Shown: in pieces, positions 8,408-15,514 of the stretch | Position numbering within the stretch: the stretch's first letter is position 1 | How the letters are laid out: every line of letters begins with the position of its first letter | Assembly: GCA_039807445.1 (NCBI GenBank) | Contig: JBDHRG010000088.1 | Coordinates: 1 to 15,651 of the forward strand | DNA: 15,651 bases | Reading direction: 5' to 3' | DNA from: JBDHRG01 sp039807445 | GTDB taxonomy: Bacteria > Pseudomonadota > Gammaproteobacteria > Competibacterales > Competibacteraceae | Program-made: the position numbers and the translations under genes | Notes under the pieces: generated by a model | The model's input: the letters and a program-made list of their open reading frames with translations, nothing else | The model's database searches: none | What the model was told of the DNA's origin: nothing

Positions 8408-8419
8408 TCTGTATGTCAC
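8390..8419 (-). promoter_or_regulatory. Sigma-70-like promoter of the imelysin gene
   Basis: Read on the minus strand, GTGACA (8419-8414) and TATCAT (8395-8390) are separated by 18 bp, each matching 5 of 6 consensus bases. The -35 overlaps the stop codon of the upstream reductase gene (8416-8418), so this internal promoter would let the four downstream genes be transcribed without the first two. Confidence 0.55.
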
Positions 8420-9477
8420 CCATGATCGGTGACGCCGGCGTCCTGTCCGAGCAGCCGCGCGAACCAGCGCCGCCACGCCGACGTGGGGGGAGCGACCGGT
8501 TCGGCCGAAGGCGTGAAAGGATCGGCGTGCACGGCATCCGCCGCTACCCCGAGCCGCAGCGCCACCGCGCGGGTGGCGGCGACCATCGCCGGCGGGCCGG
8601 CGAGGTAGACGGCGGAAAGCTCGGGCGCATCGGCTGCCAGCGCCTCGTGCACCAGCCCGGTGCGGTGAGGGCTCGCCACTGTTGGCGCGGACAGCACCAC
8701 GTGCACGCGCACCCTCCGATGGGCGGCGGCGAGTTCGGCGAGCACGTCGGCAGCATAGGCATCGCGCACGTCGCGCACGCCGAAGTACAGCGCCACGGCG
8801 CATTCGGGTTCGCGGGCCAGCAGCGCGCGCACGATCGAAAGCACCGGTGCGAGCCCGGTGCCACCGGCGACCGCGACGATCGGGCCGGCATGGTCTTCGC
8901 GCAGGTAGGCGTCGCCGAACGGTCCCTCGAAGCGCACGCGCTCGCCGATCTGGAGCTGATGGGCCGCATAGCCGCTGGCGGCGCCACCCGGCAGTTCACG
9001 GAGGTGGAATTCGAGCCGGGCTGCACCGGGCAGGTTCGCCATCGAGTATGCGCGCAGCGCCAGGCGGCCGAAGCCGAGCCGCGCGTACTGTCCGGGCAGG
9101 AAGACCAGCGGCTCGCCGGGCAGCGCCAGCGTGAGCTTCACCACGTCGTGGGCGAGACGCTCGACCGCGACCACCTCGGCCTCGGTGCGGCGCACCGGCA
9201 GCAGCCCGGTCGACGGCCAGTCGATGCGCACATCGGTGCGCGGCCGAGCCCGGCACGCGAGGATCAGGCCGACCGCGCGTTCGGCGGCGCTGAGCGCGGC
9301 CGGATCGTGCGGGTCGTGGGCGACCTCACCGGCGAGCAGGCGGCACTTGCACTGCCCGCACTCGCCGATGCGGCAGCCGTGCGGGAAGGGGATGTCAGCG
9401 GCCAACGCGGTTTCGAGCACCGTGCGACGGCCGGCCTCGATCGGGGTCGGGTACCGCGTCAGGCTGATCTTCGCCAT
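8416..9477 (-). CDS. 2Fe-2S ferredoxin / FAD / NAD(P)H reductase
   Basis: A 353-residue cytosolic electron-transfer flavoprotein. The N-terminal plant-type ferredoxin domain has cysteines C35, C40, C43 and C75 (C-x4-C-x2-C-x31-C). The ferredoxin-reductase domain follows, with R142-A-Y-S-M-A-N148 for FAD and G205-G-T-G-L-A-P211 for NAD(P)H. The order matches the phenol-hydroxylase P5 and CDP-6-deoxyhexose reductase group. GGAG lies 8 nt before the ATG at 9477; a GTG at 9486 overlaps the upstream stop but has no spaced ribosome binding site. It has no oxygenase partner here and is coupled to the membrane cytochrome, so it probably feeds NAD(P)H electrons to that cytochrome. The partner assignment is inferred from context. 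Confidence 0.93.
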   Translation of the reverse strand: MAKISLTRYPTPIEAGRRTVLETALAADIPFPHGCRIGECGQCKCRLLAGEVAHDPHDPAALSAAERAVGLILACRARPRTDVRIDWPSTGLLPVRRTEAEVVAVERLAHDVVKLTLALPGEPLVFLPGQYARLGFGRLALRAYSMANLPGAARLEFHLRELPGGAASGYAAHQLQIGERVRFEGPFGDAYLREDHAGPIVAVAGGTGLAPVLSIVRALLAREPECAVALYFGVRDVRDAYAADVLAELAAAHRRVRVHVVLSAPTVASPHRTGLVHEALAADAPELSAVYLAGPPAMVAATRAVALRLGVAADAVHADPFTPSAEPVAPPTSAWRRWFARLLGQDAGVTDHG

Positions 9478-9482
9478 GACCT

Positions 9483-11120
9483 TCACTCCATCACGAGCCG
9501 CAGCGGATGCAGGTGCTGGCTGTGGCGGGTCTGCAGGTGGTCGAACACCGAGACCCAGAGGTACACCGGCTCACCCGGCTTCAGTGCCGTGTCGTACTCC
9601 GAGCCGGTGTCGAGCTTGCGCGACACTTCGAGCCGCCACACGCCGTCGCGCCAGCGCCCGACCGCCAGCACATCGCCGCGGTCGCCGCTGAACGGCCCCT
9701 CGACCAGCACCGAGGGCAGCACCGTGCCGACCGGATAGGTGTCGGCTTCGGCGCTGTACGGGATGGTGTCTTCCAGCGCCAGCCAGAACTCGCCGTCGTC
9801 GCTCTTGTTCGGATCGAGGTCGACGTGGCCGAGGCGAGCGAGCAGCGCCGGGTCCTTCGGCAGGCGCAAGGGCTTGACGGTGTCGTCGTCGTATTTCTCC
9901 CAGTTCATCCTGAAGCCGCCGCCGGTCTTCGGGTCTTGCGTGTAGCCTCCGGTGTAGCGCTTGCCCGGCTCCGCGGGTAGCGGCGGGCCGAAGTAGTTGT
10001 CGTCGATCTGGTGCATCGCGGCGTTGCCGCTGCGCACCGACTTCCAGTGCCAGACGTCGGCGATCGAGCCGTCGGTGGTGTAGTGCAGCCCGCGCGCGAA
10101 CGGCACTGCCGGCTTGTCGGCGAGCGGCTGCGGCCCCAGATGCGAAGAGCCGGCGCCGGCGAGCTCGGGACTGCGCGCCAGCATCACCGCGAACTTGTCT
10201 TCGTAGTAATCGTTCTCGTCGTTGTTGCCATAGGCGCTCTGCGCCACCTTCCAGCCCTGCGCGGTCTTCACCAGCGGCAGGTGCTTCTGGCTGCGGGTGG
10301 CGTCGGGCCATTCGAACAGCGCGTACAGGCGTTCGCCATCGTGGCGCACGCGCACCTGCACCGTGGTCTCGCCGCCCGGCAGGTTGGCGCCGCGCACGGT
10401 GTGGATCGCGACCGGCGCGATCGCGGTCCAGTCTTCGGTGCGGCCGTCGAGCGTCGGCGCCGTCGCGGTCTTCTTCACGACGAGCTCGCGCACCATACTG
10501 CGGTCGGCCAGGTAGATGCCTGCGACCCCCAGCGCGGCGATGGCGAACGCAACCGTGGCGGCGGTGCCGTAGGCGGTGCGTGGCGTGAAGATCTTCAGCA
10601 GCTGGTGCACGCCGCCGAGGGCGAGCTGGGCGAATACGTGTACGACGATGTAGGCGAGGATCAGCCAGGCGACGAACTGGTGAACGGTGGCAACCGAGGC
10701 GTAGGGCAGCAGTGCATCGGCGAAGTACAGCAGCGCGCCGCTCGCGACCGCCACCAGCAGGCCGATGAAGGCGAGCCAGTAGATCGCGACGTTGATCGCG
10801 CTCCAGCGCGTGCGACGGTCGGGTGCAACGAGCGCGCGCCGCCGCGCGCCGTCGAGCGCGATGCGGGCGCCGAGGCGGGCGTGCTCCAGGAAAACGACGT
10901 AGGCGACGACGATCACGCTCAGCGCCAGCGCCGCCCAGGCGTGCCAGCGGCTCACCGTGCCCTGCAACCACAGCTCGCCGAGCGCTGCGGCCCAGCTCGG
11001 CTCCTGCGCGTCGGCGGCGATGCGCAGCCCGGTGGCGAGGCTGACGACGAGGGTGACGATCATGCCCGCGTGGAGCAGCACGGTCAGGGCATCGGTGGTT
11101 TTGGTGGCGCTTGACTTCAT
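9483..11120 (-). CDS. Membrane cytochrome b fused to ethylbenzene-dehydrogenase-type haem-binding domain
   Basis: A 545-residue fusion. Residues 1-205 are a cytochrome b561/Ni-Fe-hydrogenase b-type membrane domain with about five helices. Candidate haem ligands are H17, H60, H80, and H147 with H161 in one helix, the H-x13-H spacing typical of b cytochromes. From about 215 to 545 is a soluble domain like the ethylbenzene dehydrogenase gamma subunit (EB_dh), opening T-L-D-G-x-x-E-D-W and ending R-K-L-D-T-G then a histidine-rich tail. Gamma subunits bind haem b through Met and Lys; M313 and K502 are possible equivalents (inference). Topology places the soluble domain in the periplasm. First gene of the block; it overlaps or abuts the reductase. 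The start ATG has a weak ribosome binding site. Confidence 0.85.
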   Translation of the reverse strand: MKSSATKTTDALTVLLHAGMIVTLVVSLATGLRIAADAQEPSWAAALGELWLQGTVSRWHAWAALALSVIVVAYVVFLEHARLGARIALDGARRRALVAPDRRTRWSAINVAIYWLAFIGLLVAVASGALLYFADALLPYASVATVHQFVAWLILAYIVVHVFAQLALGGVHQLLKIFTPRTAYGTAATVAFAIAALGVAGIYLADRSMVRELVVKKTATAPTLDGRTEDWTAIAPVAIHTVRGANLPGGETTVQVRVRHDGERLYALFEWPDATRSQKHLPLVKTAQGWKVAQSAYGNNDENDYYEDKFAVMLARSPELAGAGSSHLGPQPLADKPAVPFARGLHYTTDGSIADVWHWKSVRSGNAAMHQIDDNYFGPPLPAEPGKRYTGGYTQDPKTGGGFRMNWEKYDDDTVKPLRLPKDPALLARLGHVDLDPNKSDDGEFWLALEDTIPYSAEADTYPVGTVLPSVLVEGPFSGDRGDVLAVGRWRDGVWRLEVSRKLDTGSEYDTALKPGEPVYLWVSVFDHLQTRHSQHLHPLRLVME

Positions 11121-11158
11121 CGTTCCGTCATCTGTCTGGAGATGAAAAGCCGAGCGCC

Positions 11159-11177
11159 AATGATAGTGATTTTCATC
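11159..11177 (-). promoter_or_regulatory. Fur-box-like operator for the cytochrome/reductase genes
   Basis: The site contains TGATAGT-G-ATTTTCA (11161-11175), which fits the 7-1-7 Fur model TGATAAT-n-ATTATCA at 12 of 14 arm positions. It lies 39 bp upstream of the cytochrome fusion start. On the minus strand it includes TATCAT (11165-11160), a possible -10, with only a T-rich stretch at the -35 position. Iron-dependent repression is the expected role. Confidence 0.72.
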
Positions 11178-11240
11178 TGAATAAAAAATTAATTCTTGTC
11201 CACTTGGGAACTTTCATGTGATTGCCCGCTATAGGCGGCG

Positions 11241-11319
11241 ATGCCGGACGCGGGCGCCGGCGAAAGTTCCAGACCGGGGACCGTGCAGTGAATCCCCGTG
11301 CCGGCCGCTTATCCGGCAT
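11241..11319. other. Foldable intergenic segment (nested inverted repeats)
   Basis: ATGCCGGA (11241-11248) pairs with TCCGGCAT (11312-11319), enclosing a second stem CGGGGA/TCCCCG (11275-11280 and 11293-11298). The segment is GC-rich, unlike the AT-rich stretches on both sides. It matches no riboswitch or RNA family I can recognise. It could be a palindromic repeat or an RNA expressed from the leader region. The remaining 11178-11240 is AT-rich near the promoter with no gene. Confidence 0.35.
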
Positions 11320-11433
11320 TCCGCACATGATCTACATAAATAATTGAATTTTATGGTTTTAGTGCTTTTAATCCAAACATTGGTTTGAAAAATAATCCAA
11401 AACAACCAAATGGTTGAAATGACGTGCGGAATG
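11317..11433. repeat. AT-rich island with inverted CATTCCGCAC ends
   Basis: CATTCCGCAC (11317-11326) and GTGCGGAATG (11424-11433) are perfect inverted repeats; the match extends outward as CCGG/CCGA-type bases. Between them are 97 bp of strongly AT-rich sequence with two internal hairpins, CAAAC-ATTG-GTTTG and CAACC-AAAT-GGTTG. Composition differs sharply from the surrounding genome. The size and ends suggest a small non-autonomous mobile element, but no target duplication is clear. Confidence 0.45.
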
Positions 11434-11442
11434 TCGGCTTAT

Positions 11443-11692
11443 TACGGGTTCCAGAAAATTCCCGCTGAATTGGCCAGCTCCGATGTGGCGGAGCGAGGGG
11501 GATGTTGCGGAGCGGCACTTGCGCTACGGGCGCAGGGGCGAGTCCGGGAAGGAGCGAGAGCCCGGTGGGCTCTCGCTCCGGCGAGCGGGCAGCCGGCTGG
11601 CGGCTGCCCTGGACCCGCGCGGAGCGGCGCCGTACCTCGGAGGTGTACACGGAGGTACGCCGAGAATGAGCGCAGCGATAGCCCCCGGAGCG
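11443..11692 (+). repeat. Structured intergenic repeat, copy 2 (core in orientation B)
   Basis: It carries the same leading TACGGGTTCCAG (11443-11454), the same left end GGCGGAGCGAGGGGGATGT (11487-11505) and the same right end GCGATAGCCCCCGGAGCG (11675-11692) as copy 1, all in the same orientation. The core (11506-11674) is the reverse complement of the copy 1 core. Its main hairpin is stronger here, GGAGCGAGAGCCC/GGGCTCTCGCTCC (11551-11563, 11567-11579), a 13-bp stem whose extra pairs are disrupted in copy 1. Residues 11693-11732 carry no gene and lead to the stop of the next minus-strand CDS. Confidence 0.85.
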
Positions 11693-11732
11693 GCGCTCAC
11701 TACCAAGGGGGCGAAACTTCTTGCGATCCGTA

Positions 11733-12245
11733 TCACGCCAGCCCGGCGAGCCCCAGCGCCGCACCGCCGGCGATCAGCCACAGCGGGTTCAGCCGCGTGC
11801 CCAGCGCCAGCGCCGTCGCGCCGGCGGTGATCGCCGCGGCGCCCCAGCCCTGGTCGACCAGGCGCGCGATCACGTAGCCGCTGGCGAGCACCAGACCGAT
11901 CGTGACCGGCGCCAAGCCGTCGCGGATCGCGTCGCGGCCGCGCGACGCGCCGAGCCGCTGCCAGCCGCGCGCAGCGAACAGCGCCAGCACCGACGAGGGC
12001 CCGCACAGCGCCAGGAGCGCGCCGAGCGCGCCGAGCAGCCCGCCGACGTACCAGCCGAGCAGCGGCACCACCAGGATATTGGGCCCCGGCGCGGCCTGCG
12101 CCAGCGCGAACAGGTCGGTGAACTGGGCGCTGCTCAGCCAGCCGTTGACCTCGACCACCTGCCGGTGCAGCTCGGGCATCAGCGCATTGATGCCGCCGAC
12201 GGCGAGCAGCGACAGCAGCATCAGCTGCAGAAGGAAGCCGGTCAC
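11733..12245 (-). CDS. Chromate transporter, short-chain ChrA, second half
   Basis: A 170-residue integral membrane protein of the CHR family. It carries one CHR domain with about five to six hydrophobic segments, a leading L-L-A-V-G-G-I-N and the conserved A-P-G-P-N at 52-56. Short-chain CHR proteins work as pairs, each equal to half of a long ChrA, to export chromate or a related oxyanion. The start is a GTG at 12245 whose last two bases are part of the upstream TGA stop (GTGA), showing translational coupling with its partner. It ends close to repeat copy 2. Chromate as substrate is family knowledge; the true physiological anion is not known here. Confidence 0.9.
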   Translation of the reverse strand: MTGFLLQLMLLSLLAVGGINALMPELHRQVVEVNGWLSSAQFTDLFALAQAAPGPNILVVPLLGWYVGGLLGALGALLALCGPSSVLALFAARGWQRLGASRGRDAIRDGLAPVTIGLVLASGYVIARLVDQGWGAAAITAGATALALGTRLNPLWLIAGGAALGLAGLA

Positions 12246-12799
12246 GGCCGCGCTCCCGCCGCGCGCCGCCAGGCCCAGGCCACGCCCGCCGGCGCCAGCG
12301 CGAGCAACACCGCGTACAGCGGCCAGCCTATCGGCCCGGCGCCGGCAAACGCGAGCAGCCCGAGCGCCACCGCGACCGGCGAGCGCGGCTGCGCGCGCGC
12401 CATCTTCAGCCCCGTGGCCAGCAGCAGCCCGGCCGCGGCTGCGGCGATGCCGGCGAAACCGTCGTGCACCAGCGGCAGTTGACCGTAGTGCACGTACACC
12501 ATGCCCAGGCCGATCACGATCGCGAGCGGCGCCAGCAGCAGTCCGAGCGCGGCGGCGAGCGCCCCGGGCACGCCGTGCCAGCGGTCGCCGAGCGCCAGCG
12601 ACAGGTTGACGATGTTCGGCCCCGGCAGCGTCTGCGCCAGCCCCAGCAGCTCGGTGAACTCGCGCTCGCTCAGCCAGCGCCGGCGCTCGACCAGGCTGCG
12701 GCGCGCGAACGGCAGCACGCCGCCGAAGCCCGACAGGCCGATGCCGAGGAAGCCGGCGAACAGTTCGGGCAGCGAGGGCGGGCGCGTGGCGGCGGGCAT
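12242..12799 (-). CDS. Chromate transporter, short-chain ChrA, first half
   Basis: A 185-residue inner-membrane CHR-domain protein. Residues 20-30 hold the I-G-L-S-G-F-G-G signature, R-R-W-L-S-E-R-E-F follows at 40-48, and L-P-G-P-N lies at 58-62, the classic ChrA half-motif. Several hydrophobic helices fill the rest. GGAG lies 8 nt before the ATG at 12799; the frame could begin at 12868, but those residues are not family-like and would cover the promoter. It is first of the two-gene chr unit and divergent from a LysR regulator that probably controls it. Confidence 0.91.
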   Translation of the reverse strand: MPAATRPPSLPELFAGFLGIGLSGFGGVLPFARRSLVERRRWLSEREFTELLGLAQTLPGPNIVNLSLALGDRWHGVPGALAAALGLLLAPLAIVIGLGMVYVHYGQLPLVHDGFAGIAAAAAGLLLATGLKMARAQPRSPVAVALGLLAFAGAGPIGWPLYAVLLALAPAGVAWAWRRAAGARP

Positions 12800-12844
12800 G
12801 GCGGCTTCTCCGGCGAAATCTGCGGGAGGATCAGCATAAGCCGC

Positions 12845-12888
12845 TGCCGCAGCGCGGCAAAACGACATATGCTCGCGTCACTGGTGAC
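12845..12888. promoter_or_regulatory. Divergent chr/LysR control region with two palindromes
   Basis: The 106-bp gap between the chr start and the LysR start contains TGCCGC-AGC-GCGGCA (12845-12859) and GTCAC-TG-GTGAC (12877-12888), both perfect inverted repeats. LysR proteins usually bind an interrupted dyad between their own gene and the divergent target, so one of these is a plausible binding site. Which one, and the inducer, cannot be read. Confidence 0.45.
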
Positions 12889-12905
12889 TCCAGCGCACAA
12901 AGGCC

Positions 12906-13811
12906 ATGTCCCACCGACTCCCGCCGCTGAATACCCTGCGCACCTTCGAGGCCGCCGCCCGCAGCGGCAGCTTCACCGCGGCGGCGCACCAGCTGTGTGT
13001 AACCCACAGCGCGGTCAGCCGTCAGATCCGCGCCCTCGAAGCCGCGCTCGGCGTGCCGCTGTTCGAGCGCACCGGCCGGCGCGTGCGCCTGACCACCGAC
13101 GGCACGCACTACCTGCGCGCGGTGCAGGACGCCTTCGACCTGCTGGGCGCAGCGACGCAGCGCCTGACGGCGCGCGCCGCCGGCGGGCGGCTGGTGGTCA
13201 ACTGCGTGCCGACGGTGTCGATGCACTGGCTGCTGCCGCGGCTGACGCGCTTCCAGCAGCGCCACCCAGCGGTCGAGCTGCGCCTCGCCACCGGCGGCCC
13301 GGATTTCGATCCGCTGGCTGTGGAGTTCGACGTCGCGATCCGGCGCGACGAGGGCTCGTGGCCCGACTGCATCGCCGAGCCCTTCCTGGTCGAGCGCGCG
13401 GCACCGGTGTGCAGCCCGGCGCTGCTGGCGCGCCAGCCGCTGGCGCGGCCCGAAGACCTGGCGCGGCACACGCTGCTGCACGCCGAGACGCGCCCCGACG
13501 CCTGGGTACGCTGGCTGCGCGCCGCCGGCCAGCCCGAGGCGCTCGCGGTGTCGCGGGCGCAGTACTACGACTTCTTCTATCTGGCGCTGCAGGCGGCGAT
13601 CGACGGGCTCGGCGTGGTGCTGGGGCCGCTGCCGATGCTCGAAGACGAGCTGGCTTCGGGGCGGCTGGTTGCGCCGCTGCCCGGCCCGGTGATCGAGGCG
13701 CGCCGCTACTGCTGGGTGGTGCGCCGGCGCCGCGCCCCGGAACCGCTGGTGCAGGCCTTCTGCGCCTGGCTGCGCGAAGAAGCCGATCACGGCGGCGCCG
13801 GCCCGGCCTGA
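12906..13811 (+). CDS. LysR-family transcriptional regulator (GcvA-like subgroup)
   Basis: A 301-residue LysR protein. The N-terminal winged helix-turn-helix spans about 1-60, with A-A-R-S-G-S-F-T-A-A-A as the first helices and H-S-A-V-S-R-Q-I-R-A-L-E as recognition helix and linker. The opening L-P-P-L-N-T-L-R-T-F-E-A-A-A-R is typical of the GcvA/AmpR subgroup. The remainder is the periplasmic-binding-protein-like effector domain. A short AAAGG lies close to the ATG. It is divergent from the chromate transporter pair, suggesting it regulates them. YifB follows 43 bp later in the same direction but is a conserved housekeeping-type gene and may be independent. The effector is unknown. Confidence 0.93.
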   Translation: MSHRLPPLNTLRTFEAAARSGSFTAAAHQLCVTHSAVSRQIRALEAALGVPLFERTGRRVRLTTDGTHYLRAVQDAFDLLGAATQRLTARAAGGRLVVNCVPTVSMHWLLPRLTRFQQRHPAVELRLATGGPDFDPLAVEFDVAIRRDEGSWPDCIAEPFLVERAAPVCSPALLARQPLARPEDLARHTLLHAETRPDAWVRWLRAAGQPEALAVSRAQYYDFFYLALQAAIDGLGVVLGPLPMLEDELASGRLVAPLPGPVIEARRYCWVVRRRRAPEPLVQAFCAWLREEADHGGAGPA

Positions 13812-13832
13812 GCGGCGGCTCGCCTATGCTTG

Positions 13833-13847
13833 CCCGGAAACACCGGG
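13833..13847 (+). promoter_or_regulatory. Small hairpin overlapping the yifB ribosome binding site
   Basis: CCCGG (13833-13837) and CCGGG (13843-13847) flank AAACA. The right arm includes the first bases of the GGGAGA ribosome binding site (13845-13850) before the ATG at 13855, so the hairpin could limit initiation. It is short and may be chance in GC-rich DNA. Confidence 0.3.
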
Positions 13848-13854
13848 AGATTCC

Positions 13855-15363
13855 ATGTCGCTCGCCGTCGTCCACAGCCGTGCCCTGCTTGGCGTCGCCG
13901 CGCCCGAAGTCACCGTCGAGGTGCACCTGTCGAACGGGCTACCGGGGCTGGCGATCGTCGGGCTGCCCGAGGCGGCGGTCAAGGAAAGCAAGGACCGCGT
14001 GCGCGGCGCGATCCTGAATAGCCGCTTCGAGTTCCCGCTGCGGCGCATCACCGTCAACCTCGCCCCGGCCGACCTGCCCAAGGAAGGCGGGCGCTTCGAC
14101 CTGCCGATCGCGCTCGGGCTGCTCGCCGCCAGCAGCCAATTGCCGCTCGCCGCGCTCGAGGGCTACGAAACCCTGGGCGAGCTCGCGCTCGGCGGCGGCC
14201 TGCGGCCGGTGCCGGGCGTGCTGCCGGCGGCGCTGGCGACGCGCGACGCCGGCCGCCGCCTGCTGCTGCCGCGCGCCAACGCCGACGAAGCGATGCTGGT
14301 CGAGGGCCTGCGAGCCTACGGCGCCGACCACCTGCTCGAAGTCTGCGCCCACCTGGCCGGAGCCGCGCCGCTGCCGCCGCACCCGCCGCCCACGCCGGCA
14401 CCCGACGACGCGATCCGCGGCCCCGACCTCGCCGAGGTGCGCGGCCAGCGTCACGCCAAGCGCGCGCTCGAAGTGGCCGCCGCCGGCCGGCATGCGCTGC
14501 TGATGGTCGGCCCGCCCGGCACCGGCAAGACGCTGCTGGCGACGCGCCTGCCCGGCATCCTGCCGCCGATGAGCGAAGCCGAGGCGCTCGAAGCCGCGAC
14601 GCTCGCTTCGATCGGGCCGCTGGGCTTTCGGCTCGAGGACTGGCGGCGGCGGCCGTTCCGCTCGCCGCATCACACCGCCTCGGGCGTGGCGTTGGTCGGC
14701 GGCGGCGGCAACCCGCGCCCGGGCGAAATCTCGCTCGCGCACTGCGGCGTGCTGTTCCTCGACGAGCTGACCGAGTTCAGCCCGCGCGTGCTCGAAGTGC
14801 TGCGCGAGCCGCTCGAGTCGGGCCGCATCACCGTCTCGCGCGCCGCGCGCCAGGCCGACTTCCCGGCGCGCTTCCAGCTGGTTGCGGCGATGAACCCCTG
14901 CCCCTGCGGCTACCTCGGCGACACCGAACGGCGCTGCGCCTGTTCGCCCGAGCAGGTGCGCCGCTACCGCGCACGGATCTCGGGGCCGCTGCTCGACCGC
15001 ATCGACCTGCATGTCGAAGTGCCGCGGCTGCCGCGCGGCGAGCTGCGCGCCGACGCGCCCGAAGAAACCAGCGCCACGGTCCGCCAGCGGGTCGTCGCCG
15101 CGCGCGAGCGGATGCTGGCGCGCGCCGGCAAGCCCAACGCCGAGCTCAGCCCGCGCGAGATCGTCCGCGACTGCCCGCTGACCGAGCCCGACCACCAGTT
15201 GCTCGAGCAGGCGATGGAGCGCCTCGGCCTGTCCCCGCGCGCCTACCACCGCATTCTCAAGGTCGCCCGCACCGCCGCCGACCTCGCCGCCAGTCCGCGC
15301 ATCGAGACGGCGCACCTGTCGGAGGCGATCGCCTACCGGCGGCTCGACCGGGCGCTGAGCTGA
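13855..15363 (+). CDS. comM: YifB/ComM, Mg-chelatase-like AAA+ ATPase
   Basis: A 502-residue full-length YifB/ComM protein, a hexameric AAA+ helicase that promotes branch migration when DNA is integrated during natural transformation. The N-terminal Lon-protease-like (ChlI) domain covers about 1-165, followed by a proline-rich linker (171-182). The Mg-chelatase AAA+ core has Walker A G-P-P-G-T-G-K-T at 219-226 and Walker B V-L-F-L-D-E at 299-304. The zinc-type cysteines C349, C351, C361 and C363 sit in the N-P-C-P-C-G-Y-L-G-D block, with S-G-P-L-L-D-R-I-D following. GGGAGA precedes the ATG at 13855. All expected motifs are present. In many proteobacteria it is conserved whether or not competence is known. 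Confidence 0.96.
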   Translation: MSLAVVHSRALLGVAAPEVTVEVHLSNGLPGLAIVGLPEAAVKESKDRVRGAILNSRFEFPLRRITVNLAPADLPKEGGRFDLPIALGLLAASSQLPLAALEGYETLGELALGGGLRPVPGVLPAALATRDAGRRLLLPRANADEAMLVEGLRAYGADHLLEVCAHLAGAAPLPPHPPPTPAPDDAIRGPDLAEVRGQRHAKRALEVAAAGRHALLMVGPPGTGKTLLATRLPGILPPMSEAEALEAATLASIGPLGFRLEDWRRRPFRSPHHTASGVALVGGGGNPRPGEISLAHCGVLFLDELTEFSPRVLEVLREPLESGRITVSRAARQADFPARFQLVAAMNPCPCGYLGDTERRCACSPEQVRRYRARISGPLLDRIDLHVEVPRLPRGELRADAPEETSATVRQRVVAARERMLARAGKPNAELSPREIVRDCPLTEPDHQLLEQAMERLGLSPRAYHRILKVARTAADLAASPRIETAHLSEAIAYRRLDRALS

Positions 15364-15401
15364 CAGCCACCCTGTGCGAAGAAGTAGTTTCGATATTTTC
15401 C

Positions 15402-15514
15402 GGCGTTGGTGCATGAATCAAAATTTCACTTATAAATCAATTAGTTACATTGTGAATGCGTTTGATAAAATTCATTTGAAATCAGTGGGTTACGCTGATT
15501 CATGCACCAACGCC
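15402..15514. mobile_element. 113-bp MITE-like element with 18-bp perfect inverted repeats
   Basis: GGCGTTGGTGCATGAATC (15402-15419) and GATTCATGCACCAACGCC (15497-15514) are exact reverse complements enclosing 77 bp of AT-rich non-coding DNA. The ends resemble the 18-bp inverted repeats of the IS903 group of IS5-family elements (GGCTTTGTTGAATAAATC, from memory), agreeing at about 14 of 18 positions. The nine bases on each side do not match, so no 9-bp target duplication is seen. It lies 38 bp after the yifB stop. Confidence 0.7.

Noticed and set aside
8416..9477. Methane/phenol monooxygenase reductase component
   Set aside because: Domain order would allow it, but no oxygenase subunits are nearby and it is coupled to a membrane cytochrome.
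7276..9738. Very long plus-strand open frame (820 codons)
   Set aside because: It lies antisense to two well-supported genes (imelysin and reductase), has no family-like motifs, and is the usual by-product of high third-position GC.
11241..11319. Cobalamin or other metabolite riboswitch
   Set aside because: No conserved box sequences were recognisable, and it lies upstream of the likely promoter rather than in the leader.
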